Positions 1-9,892 of a stretch of 64,000 nt of DNA are shown here, piece by piece; position 1 is the stretch's first letter; the number at the start of each line of letters is the position of its first letter. The translations under genes and the position numbers were made by a program. The notes beneath the pieces are model-generated. The model saw nothing but the letters and a program-made list of their open reading frames with translations. It ran no database searches and was not told where the DNA came from. Source of the DNA: Citrus sinensis. Taxonomy: Eukaryota > Streptophyta > Magnoliopsida > Sapindales > Rutaceae. The stretch spans positions 4,030,001 through 4,094,000 of the forward strand of contig NC_068563.1 in NCBI RefSeq assembly GCF_022201045.2. The letters run 5' to 3'.

Positions 1-1242
1 TCTAATCTATACGTATATGAAACTTTCTATATTGTAAAATGTTGTTCAGCCCCTTACACTCTATTTTATTTCATTGAAACCCTTAGAGTATGAAATTCAT
101 CCCCTATAATTTTTAAATTCCAAAATACCCTCCATTTAAATAAAATATATAATTATTAAATGGATTATAATTATAATTTTTAAATGGATTATTATAATTA
201 TTATTAATAAAAATAATAAAAAGTATTATAATAATTAATTTATTAACAATAATTATTAATAATCTTTTAGTTAAATTGTTAATAATAATAATAATTAACA
301 ATTATTATTATTAATAATTAATTTTTGAATAATAATCATAATGATTAAAATATAAAATAATAATTATGATAAAAATTAATTAAGGATTTTATAGTAATTT
401 GTTATAATTTAACTCATTATGATTTTAATTCCAAGATAAAGTAAACACATAAATGGTAATATAGCTCATTTTAATTACGATTTCTGCATTTTAAGTAAAT
501 AAATTATTCTAATTCCAATTCTTCATTTCGATTTTAGCTATTCCGATTCTAACTCATTATGTTTCTAGCTAATTTCGATTCCTATTTAGTGAATACATTA
601 TAAAATTATAAACATTTCATATAGTTTTTTCCCATTTCTTTTTCCCCTCTCTCACTCTCTTTCTCTATGATGAGTCACTCGATGTAGGTTGTTGATGAAG
701 AGAAATTAATAGTGGAGAGGAATGGATTCAAAGGAAATTTGCTTTTTTATTTTGTTAATTCTTTTATCATGAAAGTATTAATTATTATGAGATGGTAATA
801 TAAAAAAGATGAATGGTAATATTCTTGAAAATTTTGTTGATAACTAATATCCTTGAAGGTTATTATAAAATCCTTAATTAAATTTTATCATAATTATTAT
901 TTGTATTTCAAGTATTGTGATTATTATTATTATTATTCAAAAATTAATTATTAATAATAATTATTGTTAATTATTATTATTAACAATTTAACTACAAGAT
1001 TATTAAAATTTTTTGTTAATAGACTAATTAATTAACGGATAAAACAATATAGCTCCAAAAAATGATGATTATAAAAGCAATGGACTATAGTAATTTTTAT
1101 TAATTACCAAGTAAAAAGTTACAAGAAAAGCAAATAATTAATAAAAATTGATTGGGCCAGATGCGCAATAAAAACTGGGAAGGTGTATGAAATAACAAAA
1201 TTCCTAAAGCATTGCATTCATCTCTAGTAACAGAACAAATCG
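1..1242. other. AT-rich intergenic DNA without a gene
   Basis: Very AT-rich sequence dominated by TAA/TTA runs. The short open frames here are low-complexity Ile/Asn/Leu strings and are not supported as genes. The only structure seen is the inverted repeat listed separately. A CT-rich patch near 630-665 resembles a plant promoter or 5' leader, but no gene follows it closely. Confidence 0.6.
233..1030. repeat. Long imperfect inverted repeat, MITE-like
   Basis: Two arms of about 165 bases, at roughly 233-395 and 861-1030, are imperfect reverse complements of each other. They share the order 'attaattta..', 'agttaaattgttaat', 'aattaatttttgaat' and 'taattaaggatttta'. The roughly 465-base spacer is less AT-rich. 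This fold-back layout is typical of a non-autonomous DNA transposon, but I could not fix terminal bases or a target-site duplication, so the family is unknown. Confidence 0.5.
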
Positions 1243-1872
1243 ATGGCCTTTAGTGCCTCACATCTCTTTAAGTTTGTTCTTCCTTCTTCGCTTGAACACA
1301 TGAACCTGGTAATTAAGTCACAACTTTTTTTTTTTTTCATTTTTGTTTATTTGAATACTATGGAGCTTTAGTTTCTCAATTCCCTTTAGCCCTGTTAACA
1401 AGTTTGTGTCACTTATGTTTACTTAGAATCTTAGATGATTTTGCGTGGCTTCGTGGCATTGCTTCGCCACCAGCAACTTTTACCCTGTTCATAGTCTCTC
1501 AAATTATGACATCAAATTCAGTTTCTCTGTGGCATTGGTCATTAATTTTGTACTTCAATATCATGAAAGCTTTTTATCTGACCATTTTGAACTGTTTTTG
1601 TAATTATTGTCTAATAATATGTGCATAAATTCAGCGAATCCCACAAAAGTTTGTGAGATTTTGGACATGAACTTTCTAATGCCGCCACTCTTGTAGATTT
1701 TATTGTTGTGATTGGTAAGTGGGTTTGAAAAAAGATGGGATGTGTGCTTGGTTTCACGATGGTTGGTATAACTTTGTTGGATATAATTCCGTCTCTCTGC
1801 TGGATACTTTTTGGTCTTCCATGTACAAGAAGAATTCAAGATTTCGTAATCTTATAATTGATAGAAATTAGG
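1243..1872 (+). pseudogene. REM-type B3 gene remnant (first B3 domain only)
   Basis: The first exon (1243-1308, 22 codons, starting MAFSASHLFKFVLPS) ends at a GT donor, exactly as in the intact REM genes downstream. The second exon begins near 1635 after CAG with IPQKFVRF, the B3 DNA-binding signature. An extra T near 1661-1662 then throws it out of frame, so the GHEL-like stretch reads through a stop. A shifted frame still shows KKDG..WFHDGWYNFV and a KKNSRFR motif before similarity ends near 1872. The acidic linker and second B3 domain of the family are absent. REM proteins are plant nuclear DNA-binding factors; this copy is dead. Confidence 0.8.
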
Positions 1873-2097
1873 CCACGTTCTATTTACTAATAATTTTTCA
1901 TGTCTAGCTAATTCTTAGGTCGAACAAATGAATTTCGAGGTCGGATTACTTCACTTTTAGATTGAACAGATGAATTTTTCGGTCGCTTAAATAGATTTGA
2001 AGTTGTATTCTTAAATTAGGTCATTCACATAGTCTTCAGGTCGTACTTGTAAATCAAGTCGTCAATATAGGCTCCAGGTTGTACTTATGAGGTGAGC
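1873..2097. other. Short intergenic stretch with degenerate repeats
   Basis: Contains several loose copies of a unit around GGTCG..AAATGAATTT (about 1918-2085), too diverged to call a tandem array. It marks the break where similarity to the NBS-LRR relic ends; no LRR coding sequence is visible here. Confidence 0.4.
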
Positions 2098-2419
2098 TCA
2101 ACAGCAATAAATTTTGAGTAGATTAGAATCGACTATATTTTGAGACACTACCAGAAAAATCCAACCCAAACAGTTCTTCTCCTTCTCAACTTCACATGCT
2201 ATCCACAGAGTCATATCACGAATAACGTCATGCATTTTCACTTTATCATCTTCTACCTCTTCTAATAAATGTGCGTGAACAAGAATGCCAATTATAAAGT
2301 ATCCTTGGATTTGCTTTTGCGTTTCAAATCTATCATTATCATAAGAAAACCCCTCACCAATCCAACAATTAATCAAGTCACTTTTTGAAATGTGATAATG
2401 TTCTGGATATAAACTACAG

Positions 2420-2627
2420 ATGGTGGCCAAGGAGTGTGGTGGTTTGCCGCTTGCACTTATTACCATTGGTCGGGCTATGGCCTATAAGACGACGCTGGAA
2501 GAATGGAGATATACAATTCAAGCGTTAAGAAGAGCAGCTTCTGAATTTGCAGGTTTGGGTAAAGAGGTGTATTCTCTATTGAAATTTAGTTACGATAGTT
2601 TGTTTAATGACGCAATCAAATCTTGTG
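2420..2627 (+). other. Inverted segment inside the NB-ARC relic
   Basis: This 208-base block reads on the plus strand as VAKECGGLPLALITIGRAMA...FSYDSLFNDAIKSC. The NB-ARC sequence on both sides (KFVLLLDDLWE above 2628, LYPEHYHISK and MHDVIRDM below 2419) reads on the minus strand. Reversing the block puts GLPLAL between the RNBS-B and MHD motifs, its normal place. The edges are sharp at about 2419/2420 and 2627/2628. Confidence 0.85.
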
Positions 2628-3046
2628 TCATGATGATAGTTAAGAGTTTCTTCTCCAATCTTCTCTCTCGAAACAATTGCCAAGCATCCTCATCTGATAA
2701 GCACTCAACTTTGAACTTCTTATGAGCTTCCATGAGGCCATATACATCAAGAAGACGAGTCGTGAATACTACTTTGGATGCAAGATTTCTTGAGTTGCGA
2801 ACAGGGACACCCACTTTAGTTAAATCAACTCTCTCCCACAAATCATCTAACAACAATACAAATTTCTTCTTGCTTACAACTTTGAACATATCCAGAGCTT
2901 TCTCCTCGAGACTTTTGTTCTTCCATAAACCATCAAACATGCCTATCTTCTTCCCGATCGTTTCTTGAATCTTTTCAAGCTGCAAGTCTTTAAAAACTAC
3001 AACCCAGATCACATAATCAAAACCGTAAGGCCTATTCAGAAATTTA

Positions 3047-3630
3047 GGGTGCGTTTGGCACCATTTTACATATGTCATTTTTTATTTTACAAAAACAAAA
3101 AATAAGAAAATGTGTCTCGCTAGGATTAAATAAGACAGATTCCTTTTTTCCAACGAAAATGAAACCATCTTGTTTTTCACTTTAACAAAGGAAAGTAAAA
3201 AATAACCTTTTAACGTTTATTGATTTTTGTTTTTCTAAGGCCCACTAAAGCTCCAACTTTTTTTTTTTTTTGATAGTATACGGATCCCACAATCCACTCA
3301 CTTTAATGCTTTGTTTGTGAATAATAGTATACGGATCCCACAATCCACTCACTTTGTTAATATTATATTATTGATTCATGTTATAATTTTTCTTTTTATA
3401 ATATTCTAATAATTTTAAAAAATAGTACGCCAATATTATTTTAATTCTTTACTAATAATAACAATTAGTATTTAACGAATATCAAATTGCTGTAATTATA
3501 TCATCTATAATTTATGTGTATAAATCATCCAACAATATAATTAACTAATGTTTTAAATGATATGAAATCTATATTATAAATTATATCCTTTTAACTATTT
3601 TAGTTGTTTATGTTGTTTGTTAAAATTAAC

Positions 3631-3675
<45 letters not shown>

Positions 3676-3895
3676 CATTTAAAATATTTAGATATTGAAA
3701 AAGATTTCATTAAATTATTTTATCATTCTTTTTCATTATCACCAAATTTTCAACATACAACTAAATACATCCATTTTCATATACTATTTTAAAACAATCA
3801 ACCAAATACATTTTCAAATTCACTAAAAACTAATCATTCTTATTCTATAAAGCAAATTCAAAAACGTAATTTGAAAAACAATATGAAAAGCACCC
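3047..3895. mobile_element. Tourist-like (PIF/Harbinger-type) MITE inside the NB-ARC relic
   Basis: The 849-bp element starts GGGTGCGTTTGG and ends with a matching imperfect inverted end (...AAAAGCACCC). It is flanked on both sides by TTA (3044-3046 and 3896-3898), the 3-bp target duplication of this superfamily. The host reading frame is continuous across the site if the element and one TTA are ignored, so it inserted into a coding exon. Inside are a TAA microsatellite and a 32-base direct duplication (3273 and 3325, around 'tatacggatcccacaatcca'). No transposase frame is present. Confidence 0.85.
3631..3674. repeat. (TAA)n microsatellite
   Basis: About 14 uninterrupted ATA/TAA units inside the MITE at 3047-3895. 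Confidence 0.95.
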
Positions 3896-4345
3896 TTATT
3901 ATTTAGCAGGGTTAACAGTGTAGTTTTACCAACACCGCCCATGTCTAACAGGCCAATAATTTCCGCCGTCTCTTGTACAAGACAACTCCAAACTTGTTCA
4001 AGAATGGATTGCAAGCCTACTAATAGTGGCTGAGTAGGTCTTTCATCGGCTACAACAGATTCTTCAACGATTTCCACGACCACTTCATTAAAAGCTCTTT
4101 CACCTATTAATGTCCTCACAACCAGTAGAGTTTCAGCTACTTGTTTCCCAAACCTGTAGCTTGACTTGTAGTTTCTGGTACAGTAGCCTCCAAGACATAA
4201 TTTGTCAATTTCTTGAGGGCTATCCCTTGTGAGTTTACGAGCTTCAGTCTCCACAGCCTGCACCCTTGAAAGCCACCCTTGCACTTCATCCGTACGTTTC
4301 ATTCTTCGCCGTTCAGCAACCTCAATTCTTCTCATCATATCATTC

Positions 4346-5366
4346 TAGGGATGGCAAAATCCGGGTCCGGGTCCGGGTTTGGCCTTCCCGGTTCCGGACC
4401 CGGATACTAAAATGTTATACCGGACCCGGATTTAAACCCGCTTTTTGTGACACCGGGTCCGGAACGGGTTAAACCCGGATTATTACGGGTTTCCGGATTG
4501 CGGGTTTTCAACCCGGATCACATACAAATAATAAAAAAAAAACAAATACACTTCACAAATTTGCAAAACCAGATTCAACATAAATCAAATACAAAGTAAT
4601 AAACCATTTTAATTTTACAGATTTTTAATTTCAAAACAATAAACCATTTACAAATACAGATCCATGACATACACTCACAAAATACAAATCCATGTCTACA
4701 ACTCAAAATCGTGATTCACGGATTTGGTTCACAAACTTCAACAATCGGTGTCCGGCGAAGTAACGAACATCGGTGGCTGATGATATGATGATGATGAACA
4801 CGTCACAGCCGCCAGCGCGATTCGCAAAAGGCGGATGAACGGCAGCCAAAACAGAGATCGCAAAGGACAAACGACGGCCAAATGAAGGCTGGTGATGATG
4901 ATGAATGCGAACACAGCGAAGCAAAGTGAAAAGGAGTGACGACGGTGAGTTGATGAAGAGAAGAATTGAAGAGAAAAAGGATGATTTGATGAAGAGAATA
5001 AGTGAATGGGAACGAAAATGATGATTTGATGAAGAGAAAAGAAAAAGGTGAAGAGCGGCGGCTGTGAAAGTAGAAAATAAAGAGAAGAGAAAAGAAAGAG
5101 GACGAAAAGGATGATTAGGGCATCAACATTTTTTCCCCTTTTTATATTAAAAAATTATTTAAATATTATGCTAAAATAAGAATATCCGGGTCCGGGTTTC
5201 GGATATACGGGTTATCCCAAACCCGGAACCGGACCCGGGTCTATTCGGGTTATTAAAATTTGTTCCGGATCCGGATTTTTTTATATTCCGGTACGGGTTC
5301 AACCCGGCCCGAATTATCCGGGTTTATCCGGGTCCGGGCCGGGTCCGGGTTATTTTGCCATCCCTA
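4346..5366. mobile_element. hAT-type non-autonomous element in the coiled-coil exon
   Basis: Terminal inverted repeats TAGGGATGGCAAAA...TTTTGCCATCCCTA are flanked by a perfect 8-bp duplication, TATCATTC, at 4338-4345 and 5367-5374. Both subterminal regions are dense in CCGGGTCCGGGT-type repeats, as in plant hAT elements where such arrays bind transposase. The 1,021-bp element lies between the codons for ARND and MMRR of the CC-NBS relic. No transposase coding remains; the short frame near 4703-4924 is not convincing. Confidence 0.9.
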
Positions 5367-5818
5367 TATCATTCCTTGCTTCAATTAACTTTTCCAGTTC
5401 ACTCTGCAGAACTCTAAGATTGTCTTTAAGCTGCCTCACATATGCTGCTTTGTTGAGAGTACAATTAAGGCAAAGAGTGAAAATGACATCACATGAGATC
5501 TAGTCGGATTGCCATAAGCCACGGCAGTCTTTAGCGGTCCGGTTAGGATTCCCATAATGTTACCCATATTTTGTGCTAAGGTTCCAACAAAAGGAAAGGT
5601 ATTTGGAAAAAAATGAAAACAATTGAAAGAATAATGCTTGTGGTGTAGTAAATTTGTTAAGGAAGAGAGTTTTTCTCTTTAATGATAACAGTTAATAGGC
5701 TTTAAAAGTCTTTAGTTGATCCATACATTATGTGGGTCAATTTTAGGATTTTACTTTTCTTATTTTAGCCCTATGTGCTATCAAAATAATATTTCAAGCG
5801 AAATGCATCAATTTGGTG

Positions 5819-6764
5819 TAGGGATGGCAATGGGGAGGGGAGGGGAGGGGACCAATCTCCCCATACCCATCCCCGATGTTTTGCATATGTCCCCGTCCCC
5901 TCCCCGTCCCCGTCAAAATTGCTTGAGAGAATCCCCATCCCCTCCCCGAATAATAACAGGGGATTCCCGAGGGTCCCCGGTCCTCGAATAATTAATAGTC
6001 TAATACATTTTTTTATTTTCGATTTTAAATTAATCATATTAAAATAAACTCATACCGCTATTGTAAGCTCGTAACCAACTTTGACAGCACATTAAGGCCT
6101 CCAATGTGCTTGGATGAAGTTTGTTATGATATGAGCTCACAACTCTACCACTAGTGTTAAAAGCTGATTCAGAAGCAACTGTTGTAATTGGAATTGCCAA
6201 AATATCTCTAGCAATTCGAGCTAATGTAGGATACCTATTAGCATTTGTCTTCCACCAACTCAAAATATTAAAATCTTCCATCCGAGATATAACTTTCTCA
6301 TCCAAATATGAATCTAATTCATCTGCAACAACTGCACAATCTCCATTGTTTACATAATCATCAAAACCTGTCATCCATTTGGTTGCTTTCTTATAAGAAT
6401 CCCCTGTAGATCTAGTAGAAGAACTACTACCAGTATAATCAAAGCAATAAACAGTTGGTGAAAACTTCAATTAATACTCTTCAACTAATTCCCGGCAAAG
6501 GGTGACCACTTTCCCAACATACAACTATTTTGATATTTATTATTTTTAACAATATTTATAATTTTGTTATTTATTTATTAGTAATTTTAAAAATAAAAAT
6601 AAAATTAAAAATTAAAATGGGGAAATGGGTAGGGGATGAGGATTCCACCTCATCCCCGTCCCCTCCCCGAATAAAAAGTTGGGTAAAAAATTTTCCCCGT
6701 CCCCTCCCCGAATGGGGAAAATCCCCGAGGGTACCCATCCCCGTGGGGATTTTTGCCATCCCTA
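5819..6764. mobile_element. hAT deletion derivative with transposase remnant
   Basis: Ends TAGGGATGGCA...TGCCATCCCTA with a perfect 8-bp duplication ATTTGGTG at 5811-5818 and 6765-6772. Subterminal GGGGAGGGG and CCCCGTCCCC clusters occur at both ends. The centre keeps the 3' end of a hAT transposase on the minus strand. The terminal 11 bases match the element at 4346-5366 but the subterminal repeats differ, so it is a sister family. Confidence 0.92.
6039..6470 (-). pseudogene. hAT transposase C-terminal fragment (dimerisation domain)
   Basis: A 143-codon open frame containing ELDSYLDEKV, ILSWWKTNANRYPTLARIAR, DILAIPITTVASESAFN and SGRVVS..HNKLHP. This is the conserved hATC dimerisation domain at the C-terminus of plant hAT transposases (RICESLEEPER/DAYSLEEPER-like). 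The N-terminal BED zinc finger and the RNase-H-like catalytic core are absent, so it cannot catalyse transposition. It lies inside its own element (5819-6764), consistent with an internal deletion of a once autonomous copy. Confidence 0.9.
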
Positions 6765-7150
6765 ATTTGGTGCAACGAAATCCAGTTTCCACTACCCACC
6801 CAAAAAAAATAAAATAAAATAAAAATAAAAACATATGAAACGAAAAATTTTCAAACTTGAAGTGGTGACACTTAATGAACTTGGCAACTAACTACTTGGC
6901 TCCAATGATTGCGATATGATGAAAAGGATTATAAATTATAACAACGTGTTAGCTGGCATCCTCTTATTTTCATATTTTAGTGTAGGGTTAGACTGTATTA
7001 CATATAATATAATATAATATACAAGAGATTCACGAATTATCACTCATAATAATTCCGTTGTTTCATATGCTATAACTTTTGGACTTTTATGTAATAATTC
7101 AAAAATTACGATATGTTATATATAATGTAACATAGCATAACTCATTTGGG
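6765..7150. other. Intergenic DNA, duplicate of the region near 27.5 kb
   Basis: No gene seen. Around 6885-6960 the text 'ttggcaactaactacttggctccaatgattg' and 'gtgttagctggcat' closely follows 27,510-27,600, downstream of the right-hand receptor kinase. It is therefore 3'-flanking DNA of an older copy of the receptor-kinase unit. Confidence 0.55.
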
Positions 7151-7880
7151 TAGCGGTGTTCGCATATTAGATTTTGTAGATTGGATATCAATTTATATTC
7201 GATTTACAATTTTATAAAGTATAAATTTTTAATCTAATTTAATTCATGAATTGATGAAATTCAATTTAAATTCAATCTATATGTCTGCAGATTGGATGCG
7301 GATTTAATCTAATTTATATCCAATCCATCATTTTGTTAATTTGTTTGTGGATCAAAATTTTTTAGTTATGTCTAATCTATGAACTAATTAAATAAATGAA
7401 TTAATATAAAAATAATTTTACTACTGATTAAATTCAAAACTAAATAGGATTCAAATAAATTATTTGTTAAAATAAACTTAGAATAATACATTGAAAGTTT
7501 CAAAATATAACATATAGAAAATAAAAAATCTCATTTGTTTAAATCACTACATGAAAATTAACTAAAATTATAAAATTTAGTTAATTATTTTTTATTTCTG
7601 ATTAATATCGAATAAGATATAATATAGTGCAAATATCAATGCATTTTAACTTATTTATTTGTAAGTAAGTAGTAATGTCACATTTATAAGTTTTTTAATT
7701 AAATAAATATTTTTTATTTTTTAAAGAATTCGTGGATTTTCATGAATTTATATAAGTAAATTCATATTAGATCCACTAACGGTGGATTTTTAAATTTTAA
7801 AACCAATTCAATTTACCAATTTATGAATCAAATTGTTACGTATCAAATTTTTGGATCAAATTGAATTATGAGCACCCTTA
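7151..7880. mobile_element. hAT-like MITE (GGTGTTCGCA family)
   Basis: Starts TAGCGGTGTTCGCA and ends TGAGCACCCTTA. It is flanked by an imperfect 8-bp duplication, CATTTGGG (7143-7150) and CATTAGGA (7881-7888). The interior is AT-rich with repeated 'aatccaatccat'-like subterminal words and no coding sequence. A second, truncated copy lies at 24,175-24,685. Confidence 0.65.
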
Positions 7881-8351
7881 CATTAGGACATTCTGTAGTT
7901 CAGGTAAAAGTAAAAAATCAAAGGCTAAAAATGTCTTTTCATTATCATGATTTTTCCTTTATTGGCAGCACTTGCAATCAAATTCCCTATTGAGCAAAAG
8001 GGCCATTGGTTTAAGAATTATTGAGATATGAACAATATAATAAAATCCTCTTTTCGAAAGTTAAAAGAGTGCTCGTCGCAAAATTGTAAGGGTGCTGTAC
8101 ATCCCAATCCCACCATGTATTATTGTATTAAAAATAATAATTACAAAGGTGTGCGTATCCCACCATCTTTTAAAATGAAAAAGCAAAGGTATCACCCGAT
8201 GCACACAGAAACATCCTGTGGGCTATAACCATAGTCTTTTTGTGGATGACGACAAAGCACAGTGCCTAATAAAAGAGTCAAAATAATTGTCTATCATGAT
8301 AATATTTTCTTTTAACAAATTTGAAAAAAAAAAGGAACGAACCAGCATGGT
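7881..8351. other. Intergenic DNA 3' of a kinase relic
   Basis: No gene seen. 'cccaatcccaccatgtatta' near 8102 parallels 27,810-27,830, again marking a duplicated receptor-kinase downstream flank. Confidence 0.45.
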
Positions 8352-8746
8352 CTATGAAGATTGAGATAAAATAATACCATCTCCTGACAAAGGCGAGCTT
8401 ATTGTTTGTTCGTCTTCATGACAAGCAGAAGCCTCGTGAAGTTTCTTTTCAAACAAGCATAGTCTCGACTCAGCATCATTGACTTTCATCCTTTCTCTAG
8501 GACATTCAGCCGAGCAAGCAACTCCAATTTCACGTATAGAGTTGAAGCATTCCAAAATTATGCTACCATGAGTGCTACTGCCTGCCGAAGATGATGCCTC
8601 CATGCACATTGTTTTCTCCTCTTCAATTTCCTGAAGATTAAAAACATCCACAACCTCTTCTGCTCGTTCAGGCCAAGCCATTTTAACGAAGTTACGAAGG
8701 TTCAACTTGCCCGTGAGCATGCTGTCACTGGGTCTGGTTCCTGTGA
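8352..8746 (-). pseudogene. Tail of an Xa21/EFR-type receptor kinase
   Basis: Minus-strand frame with LNLRNFVKMAWPERAEEVVDV, EIEEEKTMCMEAS, SIILECFNSIREIGVACSAE and CPRERMKVNDAESRL: the C-lobe end of subfamily XII LRR receptor kinases. It resembles the tail at 28,030-28,390 more than the tail of the gene at 14 kb. LRRs, TM helix and most of the kinase are gone. Immediately upstream (8,747-8,940) lies DNA matching the 5' flank of the complete receptor-kinase genes (16,200-16,390), so one large deletion joined promoter to tail. Confidence 0.85.
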
Positions 8747-9038
8747 CGCTGGACCATAATTGATTTTATATGATATAATGATACATCTTATTGAAAAGGA
8801 AAATTAGAAAATGATTAATTGGGTTTTGTACATACTTTTTGCCTTTTACTGCTTAATTTACCCTAGACCCCGCAAGCTGACTCTAACAGTTAAAGTCCAG
8901 CTCGAGTTTGCGTATCTGCGGTTGGTGGAGTGATACGGAAATCTTCACTTAAGCTGGGGAAACCGGCAGTTCCGGTAATAAGGAAGCCGAACAAAAGAAG
9001 CTTTTGCGGCGTTTGAGGCTTTGAGATTCCCACATTAA
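8747..9038. other. Promoter-like flank copied from the receptor-kinase unit
   Basis: Matches 16,206-16,390 and 32,110-32,290: 'gaaaatgatta', 'tttttgcttttact', 'taatttactctggacccc', 'aagctgactcaacagttaagtccagct' with changes. No gene. It is the third copy of the intergenic DNA that separates the receptor kinase from its REM partner. Confidence 0.65.
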
Positions 9039-9295
9039 GGGTGCGTTTGAAATTGAAGTTGGACATTTGTAATTTTTAAGTTAAAGTATTAAAATATTTT
9101 ATAAATACTAACTGTTGTAGTTTAGAAGTTATATTGATATAATTTTTCACTTGTATAATAAAAAAATTATTATATCTTTAATAATTTTATTAAAATTATA
9201 ATTTAAAATTTATATTTACTATATATTACTAACTTTTATTTTATAATTACAATTTTTTTCTACAACAGTTGTCCCTTAAAAATTACAACACTCCC
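9039..9295. mobile_element. Short Tourist-like MITE
   Basis: A 257-bp element with ends GGGTGCGTTTG...CAACACTCCC, flanked by TAA on both sides (9036-9038, 9296-9298). Shared subterminal text 'tttgtaatttttaag' occurs in inverted orientation at the two ends. AT-rich and non-coding. Confidence 0.7.
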
Positions 9296-9892
9296 TAATA
9301 TTAACTAGAAAGAGAAACGAAAGAGGGTTTAAATGTTGCATGTGACAGTACCATATATGATGGTCAGACCAGCTGTTTGACTGTGCTTTTAAATGATGGC
9401 AAAAATGAAATGCTGACCTTTGAAAATGTCAAATGCTTCTGCTAGCTCTTTCCTCTTTCAATGTCGAAGCATAAACATCCAAGGTTCTACAAGTGTAATT
9501 GGGTTCTGGTAATTACAAATTTAATTTCATTTAGGTAACCAAATTGAAACATTGAAACGTTTTATTAGCATGTACTAATTAGTTTTAATTAGTCAAATTT
9601 TTAGAATAATAGAGAAAATTTAATGAGTTCGAATACAAAAGACTATGAGTGGGGAGAGACAATTATTTAAATTTGTAGTAATCAAAAGAGAGTTATTTTA
9701 ATTTTTTTTAATAATAATACTTCAATGATGAATGTGACATTTATACTTACTACCTGAAGTAATTAATTAATTAATCACCCATGAAAAAAATTAATACAAC
9801 CTAAACCTTATACCTTTTTAGTTAAAAATATACTGTATTTTCTTCTTAACCATGGTCGATTATCTCTCCACCAATATCATAAAATAACACCA
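9296..9892. other. Intergenic DNA downstream of the fusion gene
   Basis: No gene seen. AT-rich with short T runs; it holds the 3' flank of the gene that ends at 9,893. Confidence 0.4.

Larger units (their letters stand above)
2098..5567 (-). pseudogene. CC-NBS-LRR resistance gene relic (RPS5-like), LRR region missing
   Basis: Read on the minus strand from the ATG at 5567 (MGNIMGIL...). The order is: coiled-coil sequence with AAYVRQLKDNLRVLQSELEKL (about 5465-5375), RRIEVAERRRMKRTDEVQGW (from 4338), the P-loop GMGGVGKTT (near 3935), the RNBS-A/kinase-2 part with KKFVLLLDDLWE and the VVFTTR motif (2725-3043), GLPLALITIGRAMA and FSYDSL (2420-2627, inverted), then LYPE, IDCWIGEGF-like and MHDVIRDM (2419-2160). 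Functional members continue into LRRs; here similarity stops near 2160. Lesions: a frame break in the N-terminal exon near 5480, an 849-bp MITE inside the NB-ARC domain, a 1,021-bp hAT element inside the coiled coil, and a 208-bp inversion. Intact relatives act as cytosolic or membrane-tethered immune sensors; this copy cannot encode one. Confidence 0.9.

Noticed and set aside
5716-6037. Gly/Pro-rich open frames on both strands
   Set aside because: They come from the subterminal GGGGAGG repeats of the hAT element.
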